DNA of 40,765 bases from a virus. Both the position numbers and the translations under genes were made by a program. Where the stretch lies: positions 1 through 40,765 of IMG/VR virus record IMGVR_UViG_3300020201_000047; one strand, written 5' to 3'. The stretch's first letter is position 1. Each line of letters opens with the position of its first letter. This document shows, piece by piece, positions 1-5,624 of this stretch. The notes under the pieces are model-generated. The model was not told the DNA's origin. It did not search any database and saw only the letters and a list, made by a program, of their open reading frames with translations.

Positions 1-20
1 CCTTGCTTATTGGTGCCCAT
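1..20 (-). CDS. possible start of the next early gene (truncated by window edge)
   Basis: An ATG on the minus strand (positions 20-18) directly abuts the last unit of the pentamer array and opens a frame reading M-G-T-N-K-Q to the window edge. The GAGG/AGGC units just before it could serve as a ribosome site. Only six codons are visible, so the product is unknown. In context it would be the next gene of the early operon after the 147-residue protein. Confidence 0.3.
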
Positions 21-234
21 GCCTCGCCTGCCTTGCCTCGCCTCGCCGCGCCAAGCCAAGCCCCGCCAAGCCGCGCCTGCCGTGCCTAGCCTAGCCGCGC
101 CATGCCTAGCCCCGCCTCGCCTGCCGTGCCGTGCCGCGCCGGGCCCTGCCGAGCCCTGCCGCGCCACGCCGAGCCTGCCTAGCCACGCCGGGCCTGCCGA
201 GCCGTGCCTTGCCACGCCACGCCACGCCTGCCGA
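21..234 (-). repeat. 44-unit degenerate pentamer array, (N)NGGC on the minus strand
   Basis: Read on the minus (mRNA-sense) strand the segment is an unbroken series of 44 units ending in GGC. Thirty-eight units are 5-mers (NNGGC) and six are 4-mers, always AGGC. The two variable bases take 12 of the 16 possible dinucleotides (GC 5, GT 5, GA 4, AC 4, TA 4, TC 4, TT 3, AA 2, AG 2, CC 2, GG 2, AT 1); CA, CG, CT and TG are absent. The array begins three bases after the stop codon of the 238-681 gene and ends exactly at a possible ATG (18-20), so it fills the whole intergenic space. The period is not a multiple of three and does not look coding. GG every five bases gives potential for two-tetrad G-quadruplexes in the transcript. 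Confidence 0.9.
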
Positions 235-237
235 GTC

Positions 238-681
238 TCAGGCCGCAAGCCGGCCGAGGGATTCGGCCGCGTTCCACACCTGCGCCAGCTCCTGCAAGTG
301 CCCGTACTTTGTGCGCAGTGCCTGCAATCCCCGCAGCGCGTCCTCGACCAGTTCGGCGCGCTTGGTCTGATCAGACAGCACCGTCAGAATCGGACGGTAG
401 ATATTCGTGCCACGGTCTGAGGACAGCGACACATACGCGCGCACTGCCCGGTCCTGTCCGTCCACCGGGATCACGCGCACCACGAGCCGGAGATACGCCT
501 GCGCTTGCTGCTCGCGGTACTTCGGCCCGGCCTTCTCGTCGTCCCACTCGAACAGGCCGTGCAGGGCGGTCGCGGGGTCGGACGCGAACTCCACAATGGC
601 GGCTGGCGTCACGGAGTCGCCGCTCCGCTGGACCAGCGCGTCCAGCTCCGCGCGCCGCAGGGGCGTCAGAGGATACGTCAC
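238..681 (-). CDS. conserved phage early protein with FEWDD motif
   Basis: This 147-residue soluble protein starts at a GTG that overlaps the stop of the upstream gene (GTGA), so the two are probably translationally coupled. A central motif, H-G-L-F-E-W-D-D-E-K-A followed by YREQQAQAYLR (about residues 41-64), resembles a family of small phage hypothetical proteins found in early/recombination operons; this match is from memory, not from a search. The rest is predicted mostly helical, with a basic and acidic mix and no membrane segment. No catalytic motif was recognised and the function is unknown. The pentamer array begins three bases after its stop codon. Confidence 0.8.
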   Translation of the reverse strand: MTYPLTPLRRAELDALVQRSGDSVTPAAIVEFASDPATALHGLFEWDDEKAGPKYREQQAQAYLRLVVRVIPVDGQDRAVRAYVSLSSDRGTNIYRPILTVLSDQTKRAELVEDALRGLQALRTKYGHLQELAQVWNAAESLGRLAA

Positions 682-1325
682 GCCGCCTGTTCCTGCTCAA
701 CGAAAAACATGCCGTACCCCATCCCCGCCGATTGCTTGCTGTCCGGGCGCCCTTCGCCGATGCCCACCTGCGCCCCTGCGCGCATTAGCAGGTTGATTAC
801 ATCGGTCGCCGTGAATTGGTCGGCGTCGTACGTCAAGCGCACATCCGCGCCCCACTTGCGCCACAGCGGACGCGCGCGAATATCGATCACGCCGGTTGCG
901 TTCCGGACCACCATCGTGGACATCTCGGGGTCGGGCGCAATCAGATGCACGAGCGGCGTCCCGTCTTTCACGCAATAATCGTCGTTCTCCACGAAGACAG
1001 AGAGCTTGGCTTTCGTCATCTGGAAGCCCACCAACCGGCACGCAGAGATCATCGCGGCGCGAAACGCGGGCGCCGGAATGCCACAGCGCCCATTAGACCC
1101 CACGTGCTGCGCGTCCGCGAAATCTTGCGGGTAATTCCGCGCGGCGTGCTGCTTCTTTCCGCGACCCGTGCTGCCCTCTTGCTGCTTCGCCATGTACTCG
1201 CCCTTCTTGGAAAACCGATGCTGCATGTACGGCGTCTTTCCGGTGATGCGCACCGCGACCAGCCGCAGATTAGGTGCTTTGATCGTGATGGTCTGTGCTT
1301 GTGCTACTTCCGGGTTGGTGCTCAT
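678..1325 (-). CDS. conserved phage early protein, possible recombination/nucleic-acid-binding role
   Basis: The ATG at 1325 is preceded by AAGGAG at good spacing, so it was chosen over a longer upstream frame whose extra residues look random. The 215-residue product has an N-terminal ITGKTPYMQHRFSKK segment (about 27-41), and near the C-terminus a glycine-rich GIGEGRPDS loop followed by GMGYGMF (about 188-207). I recognise this arrangement from a widespread phage early family, often near single-strand annealing genes. The glycine-rich loop before a final beta strand resembles ferredoxin/RRM-type RNA-binding folds (as in RAMP proteins), but that is speculative. It lies third from the early promoter and is coupled to the next gene. 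Confidence 0.8.
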   Translation of the reverse strand: MSTNPEVAQAQTITIKAPNLRLVAVRITGKTPYMQHRFSKKGEYMAKQQEGSTGRGKKQHAARNYPQDFADAQHVGSNGRCGIPAPAFRAAMISACRLVGFQMTKAKLSVFVENDDYCVKDGTPLVHLIAPDPEMSTMVVRNATGVIDIRARPLWRKWGADVRLTYDADQFTATDVINLLMRAGAQVGIGEGRPDSKQSAGMGYGMFFVEQEQAA

Positions 1326-1397
1326 CCGAATCTCCTTGGCCGCAGTACGGCCCCTGTGTATAGTCGTGCCCCTCCGCGCGCTCCGCGGGGGTAGTGC

Positions 1398-1416
1398 GGG
1401 CCCTTCGAGCGGGCCC
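1398..1416 (-). other. small hairpin in early mRNA between HTH gene and next gene
   Basis: GGGCCC, a seven-base loop and GGGCCC can fold into a six-pair hairpin. It also forms an 8-bp direct repeat (GCGGGCCC at 1396 and 1409). There is no T-run, so it is not a clear terminator; it may slow or process the transcript. The rest of 1326-1464 shows only the ribosome site of the next gene. Confidence 0.35.
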
Positions 1417-1464
1417 ATATTCGCGGGCATGCCGTTTCTCTTGCCCTGCTTAGCACGGTCACGC

Positions 1465-1677
1465 TTAGGCGACCCGCTCCCGTCGCAGCGCTTTGGCGGC
1501 TCTCTCCACGTCCGCTCGAGACACATAGCTGGTCCCGTCGATGACCTTGAGCCGGTACAGCCCCCTGGCGGCGCGTTGCAGGATCGTGTTCCGGTGCACC
1601 CGGCCGAGCATGCGACCAGCCGTCGTCGGCCGGATCCATTCGCTTTCGTGCAGGTCTTCCGCTCGGCGGTTTCGCAT
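1465..1677 (-). CDS. small helix-turn-helix DNA-binding protein (Cro/excisionase-like)
   Basis: This 70-residue basic protein is the first gene after the early minus-strand promoter. Residues around WIRPTTAGRMLGRVHRN followed by Y-R-L-K-V-I-D-G-T-S-Y-V-S-R-A-D-V form a MerR/excisionase-type winged helix-turn-helix: a helix pair that reads the major groove, then a beta hairpin and a helix. A TTG at 1704 would add nine residues; the ATG at 1677 was preferred although neither has a strong ribosome site. Its position opposite the repressor suggests a Cro-like or excisionase role. No integrase is visible to support the second. Confidence 0.7.
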   Translation of the reverse strand: MRNRRAEDLHESEWIRPTTAGRMLGRVHRNTILQRAARGLYRLKVIDGTSYVSRADVERAAKALRRERVA

Positions 1678-1730
1678 GGTTTCTTTGTGGCGAGTCGTGC
1701 GCAAAACGTGCGCGTTTCGTTCGTGCGCTG

Positions 1731-1759
1731 ATAATGCAGCCGAATTATTCGGCTGTCAA
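1731..1759 (-). promoter_or_regulatory. early lytic promoter (sigma-70 type)
   Basis: On the minus strand, TTGACA (1759-1754) is followed by a 17-base spacer and CATTAT (1736-1731). This is a perfect -35 with one mismatch in the -10 hexamer. It fires toward the helix-turn-helix gene and the early operon. The divergent repressor gene begins 22 bases on the other side. Confidence 0.8.
1737..1755. promoter_or_regulatory. palindromic operator inside the early promoter
   Basis: CAGCCGAAT T ATTCGGCTG is a perfect inverted repeat with 9-bp arms and one central base. It occupies the entire spacer between the -35 and -10 boxes of the early promoter, so a bound dimer would exclude RNA polymerase. The adjacent repressor gene is the obvious candidate partner. 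A TGATAAT at 1729-1735 could be the -10 of the repressor promoter; its start would then fall in the operator, giving autoregulation. Confidence 0.75.
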
Positions 1760-1780
1760 GGGCCAACATTCGTGTTTCTC

Positions 1781-2218
1781 ATGGAACCGCCAGAAAATCG
1801 AGAGTTTGCGGAGCGGTTGCGGGGCGCCATGCGGCGGAAAGGCATGCAAGGGAAGGTCCTTGCGCCTCTCGTTGGCGTAGTCCCGGGGACGATTTCCGAA
1901 TGGCGAGCGGGCAAGTTCGTCGCCGAGGGCGACAACTTGGACGCGCTTGCTGGTGCGCTGGGCGTGACATCCGAATGGCTGCGCCACGGAGACCGGCAAG
2001 CGGGGGCCGCGCTGTCTGCGTCTGAGTTGCGCGGCTACGCGATTGCAGTTCGCGACATGCTGGAGAGTGCGCGAGTCTCCCAGCAACGCATTATTGACGG
2101 TTTGGGGTCACTGGCCGCGCGTCCCCAACCCATAGCCACCACCCCCTCTACACAAAAACGGCCCGCCGTTATCCCCGGGGTGGTCTCACCGGACAAGAAA
2201 CAGGGCGCGCGGGCTTGA
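1781..2218 (+). CDS. XRE-family phage repressor (CI-like)
   Basis: This 145-residue protein has an N-terminal XRE-type helix-turn-helix (about residues 9-66): RLRGAMRRKGM, then APLVGVVPGTISEWRAG and LDALAGALGVTSEWLRHGD. The C-terminal half contains a helix (RGYAIAVRDMLESARVSQQ) likely to mediate dimerisation, and ends in a low-complexity tail. There is no LexA-type Ser/Lys peptidase domain, so induction by RecA cleavage is not expected. The ATG has no obvious Shine-Dalgarno and lies close to the promoter region, so initiation may be weak or leaderless. It is divergent from the early operon and sits beside the palindromic operator. A role as the lysogeny repressor is inferred from context. Confidence 0.85.
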   Translation: MEPPENREFAERLRGAMRRKGMQGKVLAPLVGVVPGTISEWRAGKFVAEGDNLDALAGALGVTSEWLRHGDRQAGAALSASELRGYAIAVRDMLESARVSQQRIIDGLGSLAARPQPIATTPSTQKRPAVIPGVVSPDKKQGARA

Positions 2219-2458
2219 TGGATTCACCACGCCACGCCACCGCCAGAAGTCGTCCACGGCCGATTGACCAGCCAAGGCGACCGGAAGGGCGCTTAAGCAC
2301 TGCGCGGTCCGGTGGTCGCCCACGACGCAGAACCACACCATTCCATCCGCGTCCGGTGGGAGGCGGTGCACGCCAGGCTCGCTGGCCCACTCCCCAAAGA
2401 GGTCCACGGCGAGGGCAACGACAGAAGGCGCAAGGGCAGGGGCGGCGGTGAAGGGCAC
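2186..2458 (-). CDS. possible hypothetical protein convergent with the repressor
   Basis: A minus-strand frame gives a 90-residue product with a varied, protein-like composition (for example VDLFGEW, GMVWFCVVGDHR, AVDDFWRWRG), unlike its low-complexity shadows. Its last 33 bases overlap the 3' end of the repressor gene. The GTG start chosen at 2458 has no clear ribosome site, and the frame stays open upstream to 2644. No family was recognised. It may be a real small gene or a chance open frame in GC-rich DNA. Confidence 0.3.
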   Translation of the reverse strand: MPFTAAPALAPSVVALAVDLFGEWASEPGVHRLPPDADGMVWFCVVGDHRTAQCLSALPVALAGQSAVDDFWRWRGVVNPSSPRALFLVR

Positions 2459-2620
2459 GATAGCTATACGAAGGCCGGGGCAGGCATGGCACGCAAATGC
2501 TCGGCGTCGAGCACCAAAGGGCGTGGCGAAAGGTTCGGATTCCCTTCGGCATTTTTCGGTGTGGTTTATCACACTACCCGCGCGTCTCGGCGGCGCGCAA
2601 CGGGCCGCACGCGTGACAGC

Positions 2621-2680
2621 GCACGCCGTTGGCAACCACCGCACGCCGTTGGCAATAAGTGTCAGCGCAGTGTCAGCGCA
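2621..2680 (+). repeat. two pairs of direct repeats upstream of the secreted-protein gene
   Basis: GCACGCCGTTGGCAA occurs at 2621-2635 and 2641-2655 (20 bp apart, about two helical turns). TGTCAGCGCA occurs at 2660-2669 and 2671-2680 (11 bp apart, about one turn). Helically phased direct repeats just upstream of a start codon look like activator or repressor sites for the gene at 2709. I could not find a convincing -10/-35 pair. The rest of 2459-2620 shows nothing I can name. Confidence 0.55.
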
Positions 2681-2708
2681 ATAACAATTTCAACCGAGGT
2701 CAAGCATT

Positions 2709-3224
2709 GTGAAACGGGGATCAATTGTACTGGCAGTGGCACTCGCGCTTTCACCGATCTGTGCGAACACGCAGCCGCTGTCGGTCGCGGTTGTCGGCGA
2801 TGGTTGGGAAGCGTTTCGCGGGATCGAATACCAAGGCGGGGATGTCGGGCTCACGAAAAAGAAGCTGGGCGCGATTGTCATAACCGACTCGTCTGTGGCC
2901 TTCCACGAATGCGAAAACGGTGGGTGCTACCCGACGAAGGGCAAGCCGCCGTTCAAGGGGCCGCCACTGCTTTACATCGCGCTGCGCGGCATTACGTCGG
3001 TCAATTCGAGCTCGCAGGTCAAGGACGTCGGGGGCTTTGGTAAAGCGCTCATGGGCAATCTCGCCGGCGACACCGAGCAGGAAGCTGTCGTAATTTCGTA
3101 CGAGACAGCAACGAGTGCTGAGGCACCATTCTTCAAGACGCAAAAGGCGCAGTCCGCGGCAGTAGTCGCCAAAATCAATTTTCGGCGAAGGAAACTGACG
3201 GTGAAGGGAGACAGCGGTCGGTGA
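2709..3224 (+). CDS. secreted PH-like domain protein, candidate lysogenic-conversion gene
   Basis: The GTG start gives a 171-residue protein with a classic signal peptide: MKR, a hydrophobic core VLAVALALSPI, and a likely cleavage site near CANTQ. The mature part has alternating strands (LGAIVITDSSVAFHE, LLYIALRGITSVNSSSQVKD, EAVVISYET) and ends with a helix FFKTQKAQSAAVVAKI. This is the strand-then-helix order of PH/GRAM-like domains that sense or bind surfaces. Similar secreted proteins occur, to my recollection, in chromosomes of GC-rich environmental bacteria. It is expressed divergently from phage lytic genes, beside the repressor, as expected for a gene used during lysogeny. Partner and function are unknown. 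Confidence 0.75.
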   Translation: MKRGSIVLAVALALSPICANTQPLSVAVVGDGWEAFRGIEYQGGDVGLTKKKLGAIVITDSSVAFHECENGGCYPTKGKPPFKGPPLLYIALRGITSVNSSSQVKDVGGFGKALMGNLAGDTEQEAVVISYETATSAEAPFFKTQKAQSAAVVAKINFRRRKLTVKGDSGR

Positions 3225-3339
3225 AGCCATTTGGTGTATGGGGCGGTGATGGCGCTTCTCAAGTGCCCGACTGTGGCCGGGACGTGAGGCGCAGTCACCT
3301 AGGGCATCCCGCACGATAGGGCGGGGCGTCACGCGGGTG

Positions 3340-3525
3340 TCAGCTCATCCCCGCCAACCGCTCCACCAGCGCCCGCAGTTGCGCGTCCCGAATCTCGCTC
3401 GCGCCCGCCAGCCACCGGCGCACCGTGCGCTCGTTGACGCGCACCAGAGCGGCCCATCGCCGCGCCGACAGGCCACTGTGGGAGATGGCCTGTCGGATTA
3501 ATTCGGCGTCAGTCACGTGGGTCAT
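3340..3525 (-). CDS. mini helix-turn-helix protein at operon end
   Basis: This 61-residue protein is essentially one helix-turn-helix: LIRQAISHSGLSARRWAALV, then VNERTVRRWLAG and a final helix LRALVERLAGM. The NERxxRxWLxG recognition-helix signature recurs in two other small proteins of this zone (3999-4511 and 6341-6553). It starts three bases after the stop of the zinc-ribbon gene, in the same operon. It is probably a DNA-binding regulator of its own or a neighbouring operon; this is inference. Confidence 0.75.
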   Translation of the reverse strand: MTHVTDAELIRQAISHSGLSARRWAALVRVNERTVRRWLAGASEIRDAQLRALVERLAGMS

Positions 3526-3528
3526 GAC

Positions 3529-3900
3529 CTACGCCTCGCAATCGTCGCAGTGGCCGCGCAAGGTCGTGTCGCGGTGATCGCCACAGCGTGGGCACGTGAA
3601 CCGCGGCGCGGGCGTAACCGGGCGAGGCGGACACACGGCGGGTGCCAGTCGAATCATTTGATTCCAATCTGTCCCGGTCTGCACCTGCCGCCCGGCCACC
3701 AGTGCGGCGATCACCTCGTCTAGGCCCCACGCCGGGCCAGTCGGCTGCCCCTGTGCCGGGATACCCAGCAACGCGAAGACCCGCGCGCTCTCACGGACGG
3801 CGCAGCCCAAGTACGCGGCCACGTGACACTCTTCTACGTCGGTAAAATTGCCTGCGCTCATCCTGCGCTGGAGCGAGAGGATCTCTGTCGTCGCGGTCAT
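3529..3900 (-). CDS. small protein with C-terminal zinc ribbon
   Basis: The ATG at 3900 is preceded by GGAG within the CGGAGACGACA leader that recurs before another operon of this zone. The 123-residue product is helical, with conserved-looking aromatic residues (WGLDEVIAAL, TDWNQMIRLA). It ends in a treble-clef/ribbon pattern CPRC-x11-CDDC (Cys 103, 106, 118, 121) that should bind zinc. It is first in a two-gene operon whose second gene is a mini HTH regulator. The family is not recognised; nucleic-acid or protein binding is likely from the zinc ribbon. Confidence 0.75.
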   Translation of the reverse strand: MTATTEILSLQRRMSAGNFTDVEECHVAAYLGCAVRESARVFALLGIPAQGQPTGPAWGLDEVIAALVAGRQVQTGTDWNQMIRLAPAVCPPRPVTPAPRFTCPRCGDHRDTTLRGHCDDCEA

Positions 3901-3919
3901 TGTCGTCTCCGTCCGTGCC

Positions 3920-3933
3920 GGGCTGGATTGCCC
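3920..3933 (-). other. leader hairpin before zinc-ribbon operon
   Basis: GGGC, a six-base loop and GCCC fold as a short stem in the 5' leader, shortly upstream of the GGAG ribosome site. Similar GGC-rich stems precede the ribosome sites of the other three accessory operons. Confidence 0.5.
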
Positions 3934-3943
3934 TGACACCATA

Positions 3944-3972
3944 TATCTAACGGGTAGGGCATTCGCTGTCAA
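3944..3972 (-). promoter_or_regulatory. sigma-70 promoter of the 3340-3900 operon
   Basis: TTGACA (3972-3967), a 17-base spacer and TAGATA (3949-3944) on the minus strand. This gives a perfect -35 and a -10 with two differences from TATAAT. It lies about 45 bases before the zinc-ribbon gene and reads only that operon. Confidence 0.8.
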
Positions 3973-3998
3973 GGCCTCACCCGAAAATACCTGCGCGC

Positions 3999-4511
3999 CT
4001 ACTCGACACGCTCGCGCCCGTCCACTCGGCGCCGCATCACCACCGCGATTTCGTCCGGTGCGAGCGCGAGCGTCCGTTCGCCATCCGCGACGTCCAGCCG
4101 GACCACGCGGGCGACCTGCTCCACCCGACTGGCGGGGATCTCGGCCGGTACCCCCTCCGGCCCCGGCAGCCAGTCCCGGAGCGAGCGCTGCCCGATCCCG
4201 AGGTAATCGGCGAGCGCATTTTTGCCGATGCCTGCCGCGGCCAATAGCTCGGTCAAGCGCTGGTGCGTCTCCGGCCACACGGCGGGGCGCGGGCCGCCAG
4301 CGGCTGCCTCGGCCAGCACCTCGCGCTCGGCGTCGCTCCACTCGGCCTGCGAGTCCCGCAGGGCCTGCGCGGCTACGCGGGCCACACGCTGAGCGACAAT
4401 CGGCGACCCGGCCTCAATCGCGCGCATCGCCTTGAGCGCGCCGTCCAGAGCCGCCGGGGATTTCCCGGCGACGAGCTGGAGGAGGGAGCGGTGCAATTCC
4501 GAGTCGGTCAC
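3999..4511 (-). CDS. helix-turn-helix regulator, 170 residues
   Basis: A GTG overlaps the stop of the upstream gene (GTGA). The N-terminal 75 residues are an alanine-rich helical region that may be a dimerisation or partner-binding part. Residues 84-117 (RLTELLAAAGIGKNALADYL, then GIGQRSLRDWLPG) are a helix-turn-helix with the same SLRDWL recognition helix as the 6341-6553 protein. The stretch after it (RVEQVARVVRLDVADGE) also matches that protein. It is the last gene of the operon that begins at 5287. A transcriptional role is inferred. Confidence 0.75.
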   Translation of the reverse strand: MTDSELHRSLLQLVAGKSPAALDGALKAMRAIEAGSPIVAQRVARVAAQALRDSQAEWSDAEREVLAEAAAGGPRPAVWPETHQRLTELLAAAGIGKNALADYLGIGQRSLRDWLPGPEGVPAEIPASRVEQVARVVRLDVADGERTLALAPDEIAVVMRRRVDGRERVE

Positions 4512-5287
4512 GTGGCGGCCGTCGACACCCACACGGTCACGACGTCGTAGCCGCTGGCGCGATCGGACGCGACGTCTTGCGGCGAGACATACCGCCACGT
4601 GCCCTCGCCGTCACGGTAGGCGGGGACGGCTCCGGTCGGCGCGGCGGCCTTACTTTCGTCCGCCAGCGTAGCGCTGCACGTGCCCGGCAGGACGCGGCCC
4701 GTGTCGTAGTCGATGACGGTGGCCACGCGCGCCACGAGCCCGGCACGGGTTGCGAACTGCTCCGCGTCGGCCCGCGTCGAAAACGTGACGTACTCGCTGC
4801 CGTTCGTCGGCTCACCACTCTCGGCGTAGGCGAGCACATAGACGCCTGCGTCGAGGCGGAAAAACACCTGCTCGCCCTTGGTGATCGCGCCGTTGCTGTT
4901 GTGCACGGTGTGGGTCGCGGTCAGTATCTGTGATTCGCCGAGCGCGTAGAACGTCAGGGCGGGCGCCTTCTCGTCCTCTTCGTCTTCTTCGTCTTCCTCG
5001 TCTTCCTCGTCTTCTTCGTCCGACCACGGGTAGTCGATCGCAAGCTGCATCCACACACGTCCGACGATTTCACGCAATTCGACGATTCGCTGGTCATCTA
5101 CTGGGGACCCGTCCGCCAGCCGGGCCGACACACTGTTCAGCGAGCCGCTGACAATGTGCAGCTCGGCGTCAGGGTAGGCCGCCTGTAGGGCTGCGACGTA
5201 GCGCGACGCCGCGGCGTCATTGGTGAGGCTGGTAAGATTCGCAGCGTCGTGGCTGCTGACGAAAATCTGGGCGATTGGCTCTTGCAT
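4508..5287 (-). CDS. hypothetical protein with acidic DEE-repeat linker
   Basis: The ATG at 5287 follows the same CGGAGACGACA-type leader as the 3529-3900 gene. The 259-residue protein has two folded parts joined by a very acidic linker, SDEEDEEDEEDEEDEEDEK, at about residues 89-107. The N-terminal half is mixed alpha/beta (AQIFVSSHDAANL, AELHIVSGSLNSVSARLADG). The C-terminal half is beta-rich (TFYALGESQIL, YVLAYAESGE, YDVVTVWV). It has no signal peptide or membrane segment. Such acidic tracts can mimic DNA or bind basic proteins, so an anti-host or anti-restriction role is possible but untested. Confidence 0.75.
   Translation of the reverse strand: MQEPIAQIFVSSHDAANLTSLTNDAAASRYVAALQAAYPDAELHIVSGSLNSVSARLADGSPVDDQRIVELREIVGRVWMQLAIDYPWSDEEDEEDEEDEEDEEDEKAPALTFYALGESQILTATHTVHNSNGAITKGEQVFFRLDAGVYVLAYAESGEPTNGSEYVTFSTRADAEQFATRAGLVARVATVIDYDTGRVLPGTCSATLADESKAAAPTGAVPAYRDGEGTWRYVSPQDVASDRASGYDVVTVWVSTAAT
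4971..5020 (-). repeat. 9-bp tandem coding repeat (Asp-Glu-Glu units)
   Basis: About five copies of a 9-bp unit (GAC GAR GAR in frame) encode the acidic linker. Third-position differences between units show that it is not freshly expanded. Copy-number change would stay in frame and only alter linker length. Confidence 0.75.
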
Positions 5288-5298
5288 TTGTCGTCTCC

Positions 5299-5340
5299 GG
5301 CCGGTGCGGCCTTGAGGGTGGCGTCGGCAGCGGTGCGCTG
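5299..5340 (-). other. leader with two hairpins before the acidic-linker operon
   Basis: Reading the transcript, CAGCG-cac-CGCTG (5340-5328) is followed by GGCC-gcacc-GGCC (5311-5299), immediately before the GGAG ribosome site. The layout parallels the two-hairpin leaders of the plus-strand operons at 5568 and 6635, though the sequences differ. Confidence 0.5.
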
Positions 5341-5353
5341 CTTGACTTGAGGT

Positions 5354-5382
5354 AATGTAGGCGCGTACGCCGCTAATAGCAA
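5354..5382 (-). promoter_or_regulatory. sigma-70 promoter of the 3999-5287 operon
   Basis: TTGCTA (5382-5377), a 17-base spacer and TACATT (5359-5354) on the minus strand. It is about 65 bases before the gene start and is divergent from the plus-strand promoter at 5536. Confidence 0.65.
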
Positions 5383-5407
5383 GGGGCGCCGCAAAGATAG
5401 CTATGCA

Positions 5408-5454
5408 ACCCGCGCGTGCATATGCATTATTGCTAATGCACGCGTTTCCCGGTC
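5408..5454. repeat. dispersed repeat R1, copy 1 (47 bp, with nested inverted repeats)
   Basis: Identical to 7930-7976. It contains a 9-bp inverted repeat (CGCGTGCAT at 5413, ATGCACGCG at 5436) enclosing a second one (TGCATTA-TTGC-TAATGCA, 5423-5440). It lies between the divergent promoters at 5354 and 5536 and overlaps repeat R2 by four bases. It may be a regulator binding site or a recombination remnant. Confidence 0.85.
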
Positions 5455-5499
5455 AGGTCGGTACGACCAGTCGGCTCGCGGCGTACTCCAGAGCCACCG
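5451..5499. repeat. dispersed repeat R2, copy 1 (49 bp)
   Basis: Identical to 8566-8614. It contains GGTCG-GTA-CGACC and a looser GGCTC/GAGCC inverted repeat. Here it is fused directly to R1, whereas the right-hand copies of R1 and R2 are separated by 589 bp. The rest of this 337-bp non-coding stretch holds the two divergent promoters and their leaders. Confidence 0.85.
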
Positions 5500-5535
5500 G
5501 GTCCAAACATTTCCGAAATATTTACGATTCCCCCA

Positions 5536-5564
5536 TTGCGGAATACATGCCACCGATGTATACT
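5536..5564 (+). promoter_or_regulatory. sigma-70 promoter, copy 1 of a duplicated promoter/leader
   Basis: TTGCGG, a 17-base spacer and TATACT. The block from 5519 to 5551 is identical to 6586-6618, and the -10 with the downstream TCTGGTGTGGGGCAA is also conserved. Confidence 0.85.
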
Positions 5565-5567
5565 TCT

Positions 5568-5613
5568 GGTGTGGGGCAAATGACCCTACACCACCCCTCA
5601 CAGGGCACCGCCC
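5568..5613 (+). other. two-hairpin 5' leader, copy 1
   Basis: The first stem pairs GGTGTGGGG (5568-5576) with CCCTACACC (5584-5592), with one G-U pair. The second is GGGC-ACC-GCCC (5603-5613), placed directly before the GGAG ribosome site at 5614. Both stems persist in the second copy despite base changes, including a G-U that moves position. This suggests selection on RNA structure. Confidence 0.65.
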
Positions 5614-5624
5614 GGAGACGACCA

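Noticed and set aside
21-234. The array as a CRISPR
   Set aside because: Units are 4-5 bases with no long conserved repeat or spacer-length sequence, and no cas genes are present.
10-420. Open frames across the pentamer array on the plus strand
   Set aside because: They arise because the GCC-rich array lacks stops in several frames; the products are Pro/Ala/Arg low-complexity and overlap a good minus-strand gene.
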